A stretch of DNA of 64,000 bases. It comes from Mesorhizobium sp. WSM2240. GTDB lineage: Bacteria; Pseudomonadota; Alphaproteobacteria; Rhizobiales; Rhizobiaceae. The translations under genes and the position numbers were made by a program. The DNA is taken from NCBI RefSeq assembly GCF_040438645.1, contig NZ_CP159253.1, positions 1,426,001-1,490,000 on the forward strand, in the 5' to 3' direction. Within the stretch, counting starts at the first letter, position 1; each line of letters opens with the position of its first letter. Under the pieces are notes generated by a model that saw only the letters and a program-made list of their open reading frames with translations, made no database searches and was not told where the DNA came from. Positions 49,648-62,916 of this stretch are shown one piece after another.

Positions 49648-49786
49648 CGTCCTGCAACTCGCGGTATCGTGATCGCAGGCCAAGTTTTCCCGATTGGATT
49701 GGGGACGGCTATGCCTTATTTCGCGCGAAGTCTCGCTTTCTGGTGCATTCGCATCGCAACATCCCAACAGCAGCCAGGTGATTCGC

Positions 49787-50527
49787 ATGATCCGTTCCAT
49801 TCCGCGCAGGACCGTCCTCTCTTCGTTGGTCGCGCTTTCGGCTGCTTTTGCACTGGCCGGGTGCAGCGACAGCGGCGAAGAAAATGTGGCGGAAGCGGCA
49901 AAGCCAGCCGAGCCTGCAGCTCCCGCGCCAGCGGAAACGGCTGCTCCCGCCAAGCCGGCGGTCGCCGCACCCCCGTCGCAGGGCACGGTCGACATGGCCA
50001 AGCTGCTCCAGCCCGGTGCGCTGCCGGAAAAGAGCCTTGGCAAGGAGGATGCGCCGGTCACCATCGTCGAGTACGCCTCAATGACCTGTGGCCACTGCGC
50101 GCATTTCCACGAGACGACGTTTCCTGCGCTGAAGGAGAAATACATCGACACCGGCAAGGCGCGGCTGATCCTGCGCGAATTTCCGTTCGATCCGCGCGCC
50201 GAGGCCGGCTTCATGCTGGCGCGCTGCTCCAACGACAACTACTTCGCAATGGTCGACGTGCTGTTCAAGCAGCAGGAAGCCTGGGCAGGCGTTGAAAACG
50301 CCAAGGAAGCGCTGCTGCAGATCTCCAAACTTGCAGGTTTTTCACAGGAGTCGTTCGAGGCCTGCTTGACGGACCAGAAGCTTCTGGAGGATGTGAGAGC
50401 GGTGAGAGCCCGCGGCGAAGCTGATTTCAAGGTCGACTCGACGCCGACCTTCTTCATCAACGGCAACACCTACAAGGGGGCAATGTCGATTGAGGAAATG
50501 TCGGCGATCATCGACGGCATGCTCTGA
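49787..50527 (+). CDS. DsbA-family thioredoxin-fold lipoprotein
   Basis: 246 residues. The signal ends in a lipobox (SAAFALAGC) followed by a low-complexity Ala/Pro/Glu linker (residues about 30-65). The DsbA domain then starts with DAPVTIVEYASMTCGHCAHF, whose CGHC redox motif is intact, and ends with the cis-Pro loop in STPTFFINGNTY. It is probably membrane-anchored in the periplasm and oxidises or isomerises disulfides. The start at 49787 fits the signal peptide. smc follows by 60 bases. Confidence 0.9.
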   Translation: MIRSIPRRTVLSSLVALSAAFALAGCSDSGEENVAEAAKPAEPAAPAPAETAAPAKPAVAAPPSQGTVDMAKLLQPGALPEKSLGKEDAPVTIVEYASMTCGHCAHFHETTFPALKEKYIDTGKARLILREFPFDPRAEAGFMLARCSNDNYFAMVDVLFKQQEAWAGVENAKEALLQISKLAGFSQESFEACLTDQKLLEDVRAVRARGEADFKVDSTPTFFINGNTYKGAMSIEEMSAIIDGML

Positions 50528-50587
50528 TCTTCATGCAGCGCCGGGGCGCGAAGGCCCCGGCATGACTGCGCGCGCCCGGCCGCGCCG

Positions 50588-53500
50588 ATGAAATTTTCCC
50601 GGCTCCGCCTTCTCGGCTTCAAATCCTTCGTCGAACCCGGCGAGTTCGTTATCGAACGCGGCCTGACCGGCGTGGTTGGACCGAATGGCTGCGGCAAGTC
50701 CAATCTCGTCGAGGCGCTGCGCTGGGTGATGGGCGAAAGCTCGTACAAGAACATGCGCGCGTCCGGCATGGACGATGTGATCTTTTCGGGTTCCGGCACG
50801 CGTCCCGCGCGCAATACCGCCGAAGTGACCCTGTTCCTCGACAATAGCGACCGCACCGCGCCCGCCGCATTCAACGATGCCGACGAATTGCAGGTTTCCC
50901 GCCGCATCGAGCGCGAGGCCGGGTCCGTCTATCGCATCAACGGGAAGGAGGCGCGCGCCAAGGATGTGCAGCTTCTCTTTGCCGATCAGTCGACCGGCGC
51001 TCGCTCGCCGTCCATGGTCGGGCAGGGCCGCATCGGCGAATTGATCCAGGCCAAGCCTCAGGCGCGTCGCGCGCTGCTGGAGGAAGCGGCCGGCATTTCC
51101 GGCCTGCACACCAGGCGTCATGAGGCGGAGCTACGGCTACGCGCAGCCGAGCAGAACCTCGAACGGCTGGATGATGTCGTCGGTGAACTCGAAAGCCAGA
51201 TTGACAGCCTGAAGCGGCAGGCACGGCAGGCTTCGCGCTTCAAGAACCTGTCGGCTGACATCCGCAAGGCCGAGGCGATACTTTTCCACCTGCGCTGGAC
51301 GCAGGCCAAGGCGCAGGAAGGGGAGGCGCGCTCCGCGCTTGCTGCGGCCACATCGCTGGTGGGCGAGCGCGCGGCCGCGCAGATGAACGCCGCCAAGGAA
51401 CAGGCCGTCGGTGCGCATCATCTTCCCGAACTGCGCGAGGCCGAAGCCGCCGCCGCCGCCGTCTTCCAGCGCCTGTCCATCACCAAGGCGCAGATCGAGG
51501 AGGAGGCAGGCCGCGTTCGCACGCGCCAGGCCGAACTCGACCGCCGCCTGCAGCAACTCGACGCCGACATCGCCCGCGAAGAGCAGATGGTGCGCGACAA
51601 CGCTGATATTCTGGCGCGGCTTTCCACTGAAGAAGCGGGGCTGAACGCCGAGAATGAAGGCGCGGACGAACGGGAGATCGAGACACGGGCGGCTTTCGAG
51701 GAAGCCGCCGCGACGCTGGCGCTGAGCGAGGGCGCGCTGGCCAAGCTGACCGCCGAACGGGCAGAGGCGGCAGCCGCGCGCAACCAGATCGAACGGGCTT
51801 TGCGCGAGACGGCGGAGCGCCGCGACCGCTTTTCCCGCCAGCTTGCCGAGATCGACCGCGAGACGGGCGAGATAGAAGGCAAGATTGCCGGGCTGGCCGA
51901 CCCGGCCGAGAAGAAGGTTCTCGCAGACGAGGCGCAGGCGGCGCTCGATCGCGCTGAGGGTATCGCAACCGCCGCCGAAAAATCTGTCGCGGAAGCGCGG
52001 CTCGCCGAAAACGCTGCCCGCCCGCCGCTGCAGGAAGCCCGCGCCGAACTGGCGCGGATCGAGACCGAGGCGCGGACGCTGGCAAAAATCCTGAATGCCG
52101 CCAGCGGCGATCTGTTTCCGGCGGTGCTCGAACAGGTTAGCGTCCAACGCGGTTTTGAGACCGCGCTGGGTGCTGCGCTGGGCGAAGATCTCGATGCGGC
52201 GCTGGATCGCGCAGCGCCTGTGCACTGGGGGGATATTGAACCGGCGGCCGACGACTCGGCCCTGCCGGAGGGCGTGCGGAGTCTTGCGACGGTCGTGCGC
52301 GGACCACATCAGCTTGCGCGGCGGTTGGCGCAGATCGGCATCGTGGACAACGCTGACGGCGCGAGGCTGCAAAGATTGCTGACGCCGGGCCAGCGGCTCG
52401 TCAGCCGTGAAGGCGCGCTTTGGCGCTGGGACGGTCTTACCGCGAGTGCCGACGCGCCAACTGCCGCCGCGCAGCGCCTTGCCCAGAAGAACCGCCTTGC
52501 CGAACTCGATGCCGAAGCGGTCGCGGCCACGCTGAAGGTGCGCGGCGCCGAGGAAACACTGGCGAGGGCCGAAAGCGCCGTACGCCAGAAGACCGAGGCC
52601 GAGCGTATGTCGCGGCAGGCCTGGCGCGACGCCCAGCACGCGGTGGGCGCGGCGCGCGATGCGCTGGCGCGGGCCGAGAAGGCGGCGGGCGAACTGTCGA
52701 GCCGTCGCGCAGCACTCGCCGAGGCGCGCATGCGTATCGCAGAAAGCCATGCGGAGGCCGAGAACGCATCCGGCGAAGCGGAGGCCCAGCTCAATTCAGC
52801 GCCCGATCTTTCAGAGTTGCAGGGGCGGCTCGACCAGGCGTCCGGTCATGTCGGCCGCGACCGCTCAGCGCTTGCCGACGCCCGCGCGGTCCATGAAGGG
52901 CTGAAGCGCGAGGCTGAACAACGCCTGCGCCGGCTCGACGCGATCGCCGCCGATCGGAAGAGCTGGACGCTGCGCGCCGAAAACGCCGCAAGCCATATCG
53001 CCGCGCTCGCCGAGCGGCGTGCCGAGGCTGGCGAAGAGCGGGATAAGCTTGCCGATGCGCCCGACGAGATCGACCAGCGCCGCCGCGCTTTGCTGACGCA
53101 GCTTTCGCAGGCCGAGACGCTGCGCCAGACTGCGAGCGACCGGCTGCAGGAGGCCGAGACGCGCCAGGCCGTGCTCGACAAGGCCGCCACCGCCGCGATC
53201 CAGTCGCTCTCCGAGGCGCGCGAGGCGCGCGGCCGCGCCGAAGAGCGGCTGACCGCCGCCGACGATCGCCGCAAGGAAATCGAGGCGCGCATCCAGGAAG
53301 CGCTCAACACTCCGCCGCATCTGGTGATCAGTCATACCGGCCTCGAAGCCGACAGCCCTCTGCCTGATATGGCCGAGGTCGAGCGGCAACTCGACCGGCT
53401 GAAGATCGAGCGCGAACGTCTGGGCGCCGTCAATCTGCGCGCCGAGGAGGAGCAAAAGGAACTTTCGGACCGGCTGGAAGCGATCGTGTCGGAGCGCGAG

Positions 53501-54046
53501 GACATCATCGAGGCGATCCGCAAGCTCAGGCAGGCGATCCAGAGCTTGAACCGCGAGGGCCGCGACCGGCTGCTGGCCGCCTTCGACGTGGTCAACGCCC
53601 AGTTCCAGAGGCTGTTTTCGCATCTCTTTGGCGGCGGCACGGCGGAATTGCAGCTGATAGAATCCGACGATCCGCTGGAGGCGGGGCTTGAAATCCTGGC
53701 CCGTCCTCCCGGCAAGAAGCCGCAGACAATGACACTGCTTTCGGGCGGCGAGCAGGCGCTGACTGCCATGGCGCTGATCTTCGCGGTGTTTTTGACCAAC
53801 CCCGCGCCGATCTGCGTGCTCGACGAGGTCGATGCACCACTCGACGACCACAATGTCGAGCGCTTCTGCAATCTGATGGACGAGATGGCGCGCACCACCG
53901 AGACACGCTTCGTCATCATTACCCACAACCCGATCACCATGGCGCGGATGAACCGGCTGTTCGGCGTGACCATGGCCGAGCAGGGCGTCAGCCAGCTTGT
54001 GTCGGTAGATCTGCAGACGGCGGAGCAGCTGCGCGAGGCGAGCTGA
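50588..54046 (+). CDS. smc: chromosome segregation protein SMC
   Basis: 1152 residues. Walker A is VGPNGCGKSNLVEALRWVMG near residue 30, the hinge lies about 500-650 (LNAASGDLFPAVLEQVSVQR), long Ala/Glu-rich coiled coils are on both sides, and the C-terminal ATPase half has LLSGGEQALTAMALIFAVF and the Walker B PICVLDEVDAPLDDHNVERF. SMC dimers with ScpA and ScpB condense the chromosome; scpAB are not in the window. The tRNA-Gln gene converges on it from downstream. Confidence 0.97.
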   Translation: MKFSRLRLLGFKSFVEPGEFVIERGLTGVVGPNGCGKSNLVEALRWVMGESSYKNMRASGMDDVIFSGSGTRPARNTAEVTLFLDNSDRTAPAAFNDADELQVSRRIEREAGSVYRINGKEARAKDVQLLFADQSTGARSPSMVGQGRIGELIQAKPQARRALLEEAAGISGLHTRRHEAELRLRAAEQNLERLDDVVGELESQIDSLKRQARQASRFKNLSADIRKAEAILFHLRWTQAKAQEGEARSALAAATSLVGERAAAQMNAAKEQAVGAHHLPELREAEAAAAAVFQRLSITKAQIEEEAGRVRTRQAELDRRLQQLDADIAREEQMVRDNADILARLSTEEAGLNAENEGADEREIETRAAFEEAAATLALSEGALAKLTAERAEAAAARNQIERALRETAERRDRFSRQLAEIDRETGEIEGKIAGLADPAEKKVLADEAQAALDRAEGIATAAEKSVAEARLAENAARPPLQEARAELARIETEARTLAKILNAASGDLFPAVLEQVSVQRGFETALGAALGEDLDAALDRAAPVHWGDIEPAADDSALPEGVRSLATVVRGPHQLARRLAQIGIVDNADGARLQRLLTPGQRLVSREGALWRWDGLTASADAPTAAAQRLAQKNRLAELDAEAVAATLKVRGAEETLARAESAVRQKTEAERMSRQAWRDAQHAVGAARDALARAEKAAGELSSRRAALAEARMRIAESHAEAENASGEAEAQLNSAPDLSELQGRLDQASGHVGRDRSALADARAVHEGLKREAEQRLRRLDAIAADRKSWTLRAENAASHIAALAERRAEAGEERDKLADAPDEIDQRRRALLTQLSQAETLRQTASDRLQEAETRQAVLDKAATAAIQSLSEAREARGRAEERLTAADDRRKEIEARIQEALNTPPHLVISHTGLEADSPLPDMAEVERQLDRLKIERERLGAVNLRAEEEQKELSDRLEAIVSEREDIIEAIRKLRQAIQSLNREGRDRLLAAFDVVNAQFQRLFSHLFGGGTAELQLIESDDPLEAGLEILARPPGKKPQTMTLLSGGEQALTAMALIFAVFLTNPAPICVLDEVDAPLDDHNVERFCNLMDEMARTTETRFVIITHNPITMARMNRLFGVTMAEQGVSQLVSVDLQTAEQLREAS

Positions 54047-54104
54047 AATCAGCAGTATCCTGTTCCGCCGATATCGCTGGCGGTCGAGACTAGGTGAAGA
54101 AGAT

Positions 54105-54179
54105 TGGCTGGGGCGGGAGGGTTCGAACCTCCGAATGGCGGTACCAAAAACCGCTGCCTTACCACTTGGCTACGCCCCA
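54105..54179 (-). tRNA. tRNA-Gln (anticodon TTG)
   Basis: On the minus strand the gene begins TGGGGCGTAGCCAAGTGGTA and ends CCCGCCCCAGCCA. The 7-bp acceptor stem (TGGGGCG/CGCCCCA), the D arm, the anticodon loop with TTG, and the GGTTCGAACC T arm are all present, and CCA is encoded. TTG reads CAA glutamine codons. It is single, between smc and the glyoxalase-fold gene. Confidence 0.95.
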
Positions 54180-54212
54180 ACGACCGGGAGCCCCGAGTCG
54201 AGCATGTGCGGC

Positions 54213-54241
54213 CTTATATGCAAGCCCGTTGAAAAGCACAA
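54213..54241 (-). promoter_or_regulatory. candidate sigma-70 promoter of the tRNA-Gln gene
   Basis: On the minus strand TTGTGC and TATAAG are separated by 17 bases, ending 33 bases upstream of the mature tRNA 5' end. The -10 box is good and the -35 moderate. Confidence 0.45.
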
Positions 54242-54326
54242 TCGGGGCAAATTTGCCTTTGTGCATTCCGTCGCAGTTATGTCGAGCGAGCGGGCGTGCG
54301 GCTAAATCAGCCGCGACAGTCGCGAT

Positions 54327-54671
54327 TCACTCGCCCCACACCGCCAGTTCGTTGCCGGCCGGGTCGGTGAAGTGAAACCTGCGTCCGCCTGGAAAGGAAA
54401 AGATCGGCTTGACGATCTTGCCGCCGGCGTTTTCGACCGCCTCAAGCGTCTCTTCCAAATTTTCCGAATAGAGCACCGGCAGCGGTTTGCCCGATGCCTC
54501 CGTACTTTCCGCCTGGAAGCCTCCGTCGAGGCCCTCGTCGAAGGCAGCATAGGTCGGCCCGTAATCGGTGAAGGACCAGGAAAAAGCGGCGCTGTAGAAC
54601 GCCTTGACGCTGTCGAGGGTGCCGCCGGTGGCGGTCATTTCGAGATAATCGAGCTTGCCGGTCTGTTTCAT
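54327..54671 (-). CDS. VOC (glyoxalase/dioxygenase fold) family protein
   Basis: 114 residues, one VOC domain: MTATGGTLDSVKAFYSAAFS at the start, ENAGGKIVKPIFSFPGGRRF and FTDPAGNELAVWGE at the end. The terminal Glu-containing strand is the usual metal or substrate site. Members include glyoxalases, resistance proteins and many of unknown role, so the function is open. It lies alone between tRNA-Gln and the divergent ppdK. Confidence 0.88.
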   Translation of the reverse strand: MKQTGKLDYLEMTATGGTLDSVKAFYSAAFSWSFTDYGPTYAAFDEGLDGGFQAESTEASGKPLPVLYSENLEETLEAVENAGGKIVKPIFSFPGGRRFHFTDPAGNELAVWGE

Positions 54672-54858
54672 GTCTATTCCTCGCGTTCGTGGTATGTTCT
54701 AGGGCGCGACGGTTCTGAAATCAAGCGCTCCGCCCGCGCCAATTGCTTAATCGATTGTAAGACTTGGCTTGCCGTGTTCACGCCTTGCCTTTCGCACCGC
54801 AGCATTTTAACGCTCTCGCAATGCCTTCAAATAGTCACCGGACTGACGAGGAGAGTGC

Positions 54859-57531
<2,673 letters not shown>

Positions 57532-57561
57532 GTTATACCCGTTTTGCAATTTGGGTATAAC
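57532..57561. repeat. upstream palindrome of the nucleotidyltransferase cassette
   Basis: Arms GTTATACCC (57532-57540) and GGGTATAAC (57553-57561) pair perfectly, with TTGCAA at the exact centre; three bases on each side of the core do not match. It begins at the base after the ppdK stop. It shares arm and centre with the palindrome at 57583-57618; the two centres are 54 bp apart, close to five helical turns. Confidence 0.8.
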
Positions 57562-57564
57562 CGC

Positions 57565-57618
57565 TTGGCAGTCTGACAAAATCCAGTTATACCCAATTTG
57601 CAAAATGGGTATAACTGG
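57565..57618 (+). promoter_or_regulatory. promoter overlapped by a 36-bp palindromic operator
   Basis: TTGGCA (57565-57570) and TATACC (57588-57593) are 17 bp apart and fit a sigma-70 promoter. The -10 box lies inside the left arm of a 36-bp palindrome (57583-57618): arms CCAGTTATACCCA and TGGGTATAACTGG around ATTTGCAAAA, with a single mismatched pair. The right arm ends at the base before ATG 57619, so the predicted transcript has a leader of only about 20 bases. A protein bound here would block both transcription and start-codon access. Confidence 0.7.
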
Positions 57619-58668
57619 ATGGCAACTCGCCTGGATATCATTTACACAACGCTGATAGCGGAACTGCTCGAACGATCCCTCGACGCCCAATTTGACGCCG
57701 ATTTCGATGAAGCTGGAGCGTTCATCAAAACAACGGCCAAAGGGAGGGACTATTGGTACTACAAGCCTTCGGCCCGGCAGGATGAAAAGCAGACCCGTAT
57801 ATACGTCGGTCCCGCTGAAGATGAACAGATCAGCAAACGCATCTTGGCATTTCAACGGAACAAGAGCGACTATCAGGCACGCAGAAAAATCGTCTCAACA
57901 CTCACACGTGAAGCACGACTTTTTCGACCAGACTCACGCGTTGGCGATTTGGTAGAGGCTTTTTGGAAGGCAGGGCTATTTCGGCTTCGCGGTTGTCTCG
58001 TTGGAACAGTCGCATATCAGACATACGGTACCTTCCTCGGTTGCCGGTTTTCAAATGTGGCCATGCAAACCGGTGATATCGATCTGGCGCAGTTCCATTC
58101 CATTTCGGTGGCTGTAGACGACTCGATACCGCCGGTTTTGGATGTCCTGAGGAGCGTGGATGAATCGTTCAAGCCCGCTCCCCATCTGAATGATGCGGTA
58201 GGCGCGACAAAGTACATAGGCGCAAACGGCCTTCGAGTGGATTTCCTGACGCCAAATCGCGGAAGCGACGATCTGGTCGGCAAACCCGCCAAAATGCCCT
58301 CTCTTGGCGGAGCCGCCGCGGAACCGCTGCGGTTTCTAGACTTTTTGATCTACGAGCCGGTTAGAACCATAATGCTCCACAAGGGCGGAATTCCTGTCTT
58401 GGTCCCTGACCCCTGCAGGTTTGCGGTTCACAAGATGATCGTGGCCGCGCGCCGGTCCGCCGGCAGCCAGAAGGACCTGAAAGATCTCGGTCAGGCCAAT
58501 CAACTTGCTGAAGCTTTGAAGTTGGTTGGACGTGCCGGGGATCTACGGGAGATGTTCCAAGCAGCTCGTGACCGGGGACCCTCTTGGCGGGAAGCCCTCG
58601 ATACCTCGCTGGCCAGAATGGAGCTCCTCGGACTCTCGTCTGCGCCATCGGTTCTGAGAGCCGCCTGA
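57619..58668 (+). CDS. nucleotidyltransferase-fold protein (NTP_transf_8 / GSU2403-like)
   Basis: 349 residues. The catalytic core starts near residue 124: LRGCLVGTVAYQTYG gives the hG-T turn, TGDIDLA holds Asp153 and Asp155, and GLRVDFL holds Asp208, a complete polymerase-beta-like acid triad. The first 110 residues are a separate helical domain rich in charge (KQTRIYVGPAEDEQISKRIL) that I do not recognise. The C-terminal 100 residues are helical (HKMIVAARRSAGSQKDLKDL). Family members transfer nucleotides to unknown targets. Base composition is less GC-rich than in neighbours. The gene has its own operators and terminator and no partner gene, so it looks horizontally acquired. Start ATG 57619 fits the predicted promoter. 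Confidence 0.78.
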   Translation: MATRLDIIYTTLIAELLERSLDAQFDADFDEAGAFIKTTAKGRDYWYYKPSARQDEKQTRIYVGPAEDEQISKRILAFQRNKSDYQARRKIVSTLTREARLFRPDSRVGDLVEAFWKAGLFRLRGCLVGTVAYQTYGTFLGCRFSNVAMQTGDIDLAQFHSISVAVDDSIPPVLDVLRSVDESFKPAPHLNDAVGATKYIGANGLRVDFLTPNRGSDDLVGKPAKMPSLGGAAAEPLRFLDFLIYEPVRTIMLHKGGIPVLVPDPCRFAVHKMIVAARRSAGSQKDLKDLGQANQLAEALKLVGRAGDLREMFQAARDRGPSWREALDTSLARMELLGLSSAPSVLRAA

Positions 58669-58671
58669 CTG

Positions 58672-58705
58672 ATACCCTACGCGAGCAACTCACGTAGGGT
58701 ATTTT
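58672..58705 (+). terminator. Rho-independent terminator of the nucleotidyltransferase gene
   Basis: Perfect 10-bp stem ATACCCTACG (58672-58681) / CGTAGGGTAT (58693-58702) with an 11-base loop, followed by TTT. It starts three bases after the stop codon. The outer ATACCC/GGGTAT repeats part of the operator arm sequence. Confidence 0.85.
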
Positions 58706-58747
58706 GCCGCCGCTTTCGTTCGCTTGGGGTAAACCAGCAATCCCGCC

Positions 58748-59161
58748 TTACAAATCCGCTCCAACCGCGCCGGAGCTCGGATTGGCTTCGATCCGCACCT
58801 TGTCTGGATAGAAAGCGCCGTGATCTTTTATCCGGGCCATCTCGTCATAGGGCGCTTCGTAGGCCCACATGATGTCCTTGGCCGATTCACCCACGGCGCT
58901 AACGTCCCAGTAGGACGCATCGCCCTTGTAAGGGCAGTGGGTCGAGGTGTTGGACCGTGTGAGGAAATCGAAATAGATGTCCTTGAACGGGATGTAGAAG
59001 ACCGGCGGGTAATCTTCCTCGCGCAGCACCAGCGCCTCGCCGGACGAGGCAATGATGGCGTCCGAAAACGTCACTGTGACCGCGCCGTCGAAAGGCTCGA
59101 CCGTTATGCGCCGAGATGGGTTCCGCTGAAATCCGGGAGAGGGATTGGCTGCCTTGTCCAT
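58748..59161 (-). CDS. DUF427 family protein
   Basis: 137 residues. It carries the DUF427 pattern: ITVEPFDGAVTVTFSDAIIA, YPPVFYIPFKDIYFDFL, THCPYKGDASYWDV and WAYEAPYDEMARIKDHGAFY. The domain is a small beta barrel with unknown function, cytoplasmic by sequence. It lies 49 bases downstream of the aminotransferase gene on the same strand and may be cotranscribed with it. The accessory cassette ends just beyond its stop. Confidence 0.9.
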   Translation of the reverse strand: MDKAANPSPGFQRNPSRRITVEPFDGAVTVTFSDAIIASSGEALVLREEDYPPVFYIPFKDIYFDFLTRSNTSTHCPYKGDASYWDVSAVGESAKDIMWAYEAPYDEMARIKDHGAFYPDKVRIEANPSSGAVGADL

Positions 59162-59210
59162 ATCGATGCTCCTTTCACCGCCACAACGTCAGGCCACCGA
59201 GACCGTTCCC

Positions 59211-60605
59211 TTACGCGGCGCGCAGAGCCTCCGTGGAGACCCAGGCCTCCGCCTGGTCCAGCCCGGTCTCTAAGCGGTCGAACAATTCGTTCAACTCGGC
59301 TTCGCTGATGATCATCGGCGGGCAGACAGCGATGGTGTCGCCGAGCGCGCGCAGGATTGCGCCGTTTTCCTCGATCAGCTTGGACGCCATTGGCCCGACG
59401 CCGTTCCTCGGATCGAAGGAACGCTTCGTCGCCTTATCGGCCACCAGTTCGGCAGCGCCGACCAGGCCGCAATAGCGTGCCTCGCCGACCATCGGGTGCT
59501 CGCCGATCCTCTTCATCCGCTGCTCGAAGACGGGCATCAGCTTGCGCACATGGCCGATGATGTCGCGCTTCTGGTAGATATCGATCGCCTTGACCCCCAG
59601 CGCGCAGGAAAGCGGGTGCCCGCCATAGGTAAAGCCGTGTGCAAAGGTGCCGAGCGCTGCAGAATGGTCGACATAGGCCTGGTAGACGTCCTCCGGCACC
59701 ATGACGGCGCCGAGCGGCGCGTAGGCGGAGGTCATCTGCTTGGCCGCTGAGATCGTCTTGGGGCGCATGTTCAGGGTTTGCGACCCCCACCAGTTGCCGG
59801 TGCGCCCGAAACCGGTGATGACCTCGTCGGCGATCAGCATGATGTCGTACTCGTCAAGCACGGCCTGGATGGCTTCGTAATAGCCTTTCGGCGGGATGAC
59901 GACGCCGCCGGCGCCCATCACCGGCTCGGCGATCATGGCTGCGATCGTGTCGGGTCCCTCGCGCTCGATCAAATCGCGCAGCGATCGGGCCATGCGGCCC
60001 GCGAACTCGGCCTCGCTCTCGCCCTCGATGCCGAACCGGTAATGGTGCGGACAGTCCGTGTGGAGCACCCGGTCGACGGGAAGATCCCATCCATTGTGGT
60101 TGGAGGGGAGGCCCGTCAGCGACGCCGCCATCACGGTCACGCCGTGATAGGCCTTGATGCGCGAGATGATCTTCTTCTTATTCGGCCGGCCCATGGCATT
60201 GTTCATGTACCAGGCGAGCTTGACCTGCGTGTCGTTGGCCTCCGATCCCGACGAGGTGAAGAACACTTTCGAGACGGGGACCGGCGCGATCTCCTTAAGC
60301 TTCTCGGCGAGTTCGATCGCCGGTTCGCTGCTCTTTGCGCCGAAAATATGGTAGTAGGGCAGGGTGCGCATCTGCTCGATCGCCGCCTCGATCATCTCCT
60401 CGTCGCCGAAGCCCAGCCCCGCGCACCACAGGCCCGACATACCTTCGATATAGCCGCGGCCCTGTGTGTCGTAGACATAGACGCCCTTGCCCCGGCCCAT
60501 CACGACTGTGCCGGTGGATTTGAGCTGATGGATGGGCGTGTAGGGGTGGACGAGGGATTCAATGTCCCTGATCTGGAGATTGGTCAGCGGCGGATTATCA
60601 AGCAT
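59211..60605 (-). CDS. class III PLP-dependent aminotransferase (omega-amino acid type)
   Basis: 464 residues. The PLP lysine is in ISAAKQMTSAYAPLGAVMV, with the cofactor aspartate in LIADEVITGFGRTG and the substrate-end FFTSSGSEANDTQVKLAWYM. It resembles the beta-alanine/taurine:pyruvate and putrescine-type transaminases common in rhizobia; the amino donor cannot be fixed. Full length, with the start at 60605 (MLDNPPLTNLQIRD). Upstream is a hypothetical gene on the same strand, 98 bases away. Confidence 0.92.
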   Translation of the reverse strand: MLDNPPLTNLQIRDIESLVHPYTPIHQLKSTGTVVMGRGKGVYVYDTQGRGYIEGMSGLWCAGLGFGDEEMIEAAIEQMRTLPYYHIFGAKSSEPAIELAEKLKEIAPVPVSKVFFTSSGSEANDTQVKLAWYMNNAMGRPNKKKIISRIKAYHGVTVMAASLTGLPSNHNGWDLPVDRVLHTDCPHHYRFGIEGESEAEFAGRMARSLRDLIEREGPDTIAAMIAEPVMGAGGVVIPPKGYYEAIQAVLDEYDIMLIADEVITGFGRTGNWWGSQTLNMRPKTISAAKQMTSAYAPLGAVMVPEDVYQAYVDHSAALGTFAHGFTYGGHPLSCALGVKAIDIYQKRDIIGHVRKLMPVFEQRMKRIGEHPMVGEARYCGLVGAAELVADKATKRSFDPRNGVGPMASKLIEENGAILRALGDTIAVCPPMIISEAELNELFDRLETGLDQAEAWVSTEALRAA

Positions 60606-60703
60606 GGACGGCTCCGGGAAAGAGGCGAAACTGCGTGGTCCCTCTTATCCCGTGCGCGCCTGCGCGAGAACCCCTTGTCGACTGGTCCAGCCGAGCCGTT
60701 TGA

Positions 60704-61060
60704 TCAGGCCGCAGTGGCGAAGGCCTGCGCAAGCCCGGCATAGGAGGCCGCTATGCGGGCGACCGGGCTTTGGCTCTTGGACGCGGTTTCGACGCGCAGC
60801 CGACCGCCGCCGACAGGCAGCGTGAGAACCAGGAACTGCTGGCTTCCGCCCTCGCCGATGGAGGCGGCGGCGACATGCTGGCCGTCGTCGTCATTGCCGA
60901 GGCGCATCTTGAACAGCATTGTGCCGTGAACGGCGTCCAGCGCCTGGCGCACGAGATATTCGAAGGTCTCGTCCGAAATCGCATCGCCGGCCGGCGCGAT
61001 CTCCAGCGCGGTTTCAGTGCCTGCCTTTTCGAGATTTTCCGCTACAGCTTGCGCGTCCAT
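60704..61060 (-). CDS. hypothetical protein, possible YbjN-like fold
   Basis: 118 residues. No named family is certain. It has an N-terminal helix (MDAQAVAENLEKAGTETALE), a beta-rich middle (TMLFKMRLGNDDDGQHVAAA; FLVLTLPVGGGRLRVETASK) and a C-terminal alanine-rich helix (ARIAASYAGLAQAFATAA). ATG 61060 has GAGG about 9 bases upstream; 61072 adds four residues. A TTAACCAT-like site lies upstream. The fold guess is weak. Confidence 0.65.
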   Translation of the reverse strand: MDAQAVAENLEKAGTETALEIAPAGDAISDETFEYLVRQALDAVHGTMLFKMRLGNDDDGQHVAAASIGEGGSQQFLVLTLPVGGGRLRVETASKSQSPVARIAASYAGLAQAFATAA

Positions 61061-61096
61061 GCGAGGCCTCACATCATATCGCCAACAAAGCCCCCT

Positions 61097-61110
61097 TTAA
61101 CGATGGTTAA
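61097..61110. promoter_or_regulatory. candidate CtrA-type site between divergent genes
   Basis: TTAA-CGATGG-TTAA; on the minus strand it contains TTAACCAT, an exact CtrA half-site, 37 bases before the hypothetical gene start at 61060 and 109 bases before the ligase start at 61219. The full CtrA box has a 7-base spacer and this one has 6, so it may bind weakly or not at all. Confidence 0.35.
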
Positions 61111-61218
61111 TGGCCTAAGTGGCCGGATTATGGCGCGCCGCCCAGTCCGACGCCGACACTGGACAATCCGCGTAGTTCCTTTCAACAATGCCGGAAAAAC
61201 AATGCTCGGGAGGAACGC

Positions 61219-62850
<1,632 letters not shown>

Positions 62851-62916
62851 TGCGAAAGCATTTGCGCTACCCGAGAAAAACGCCATAGGAAACGGCTCGG
62901 CAGGCGACGGAGATCG

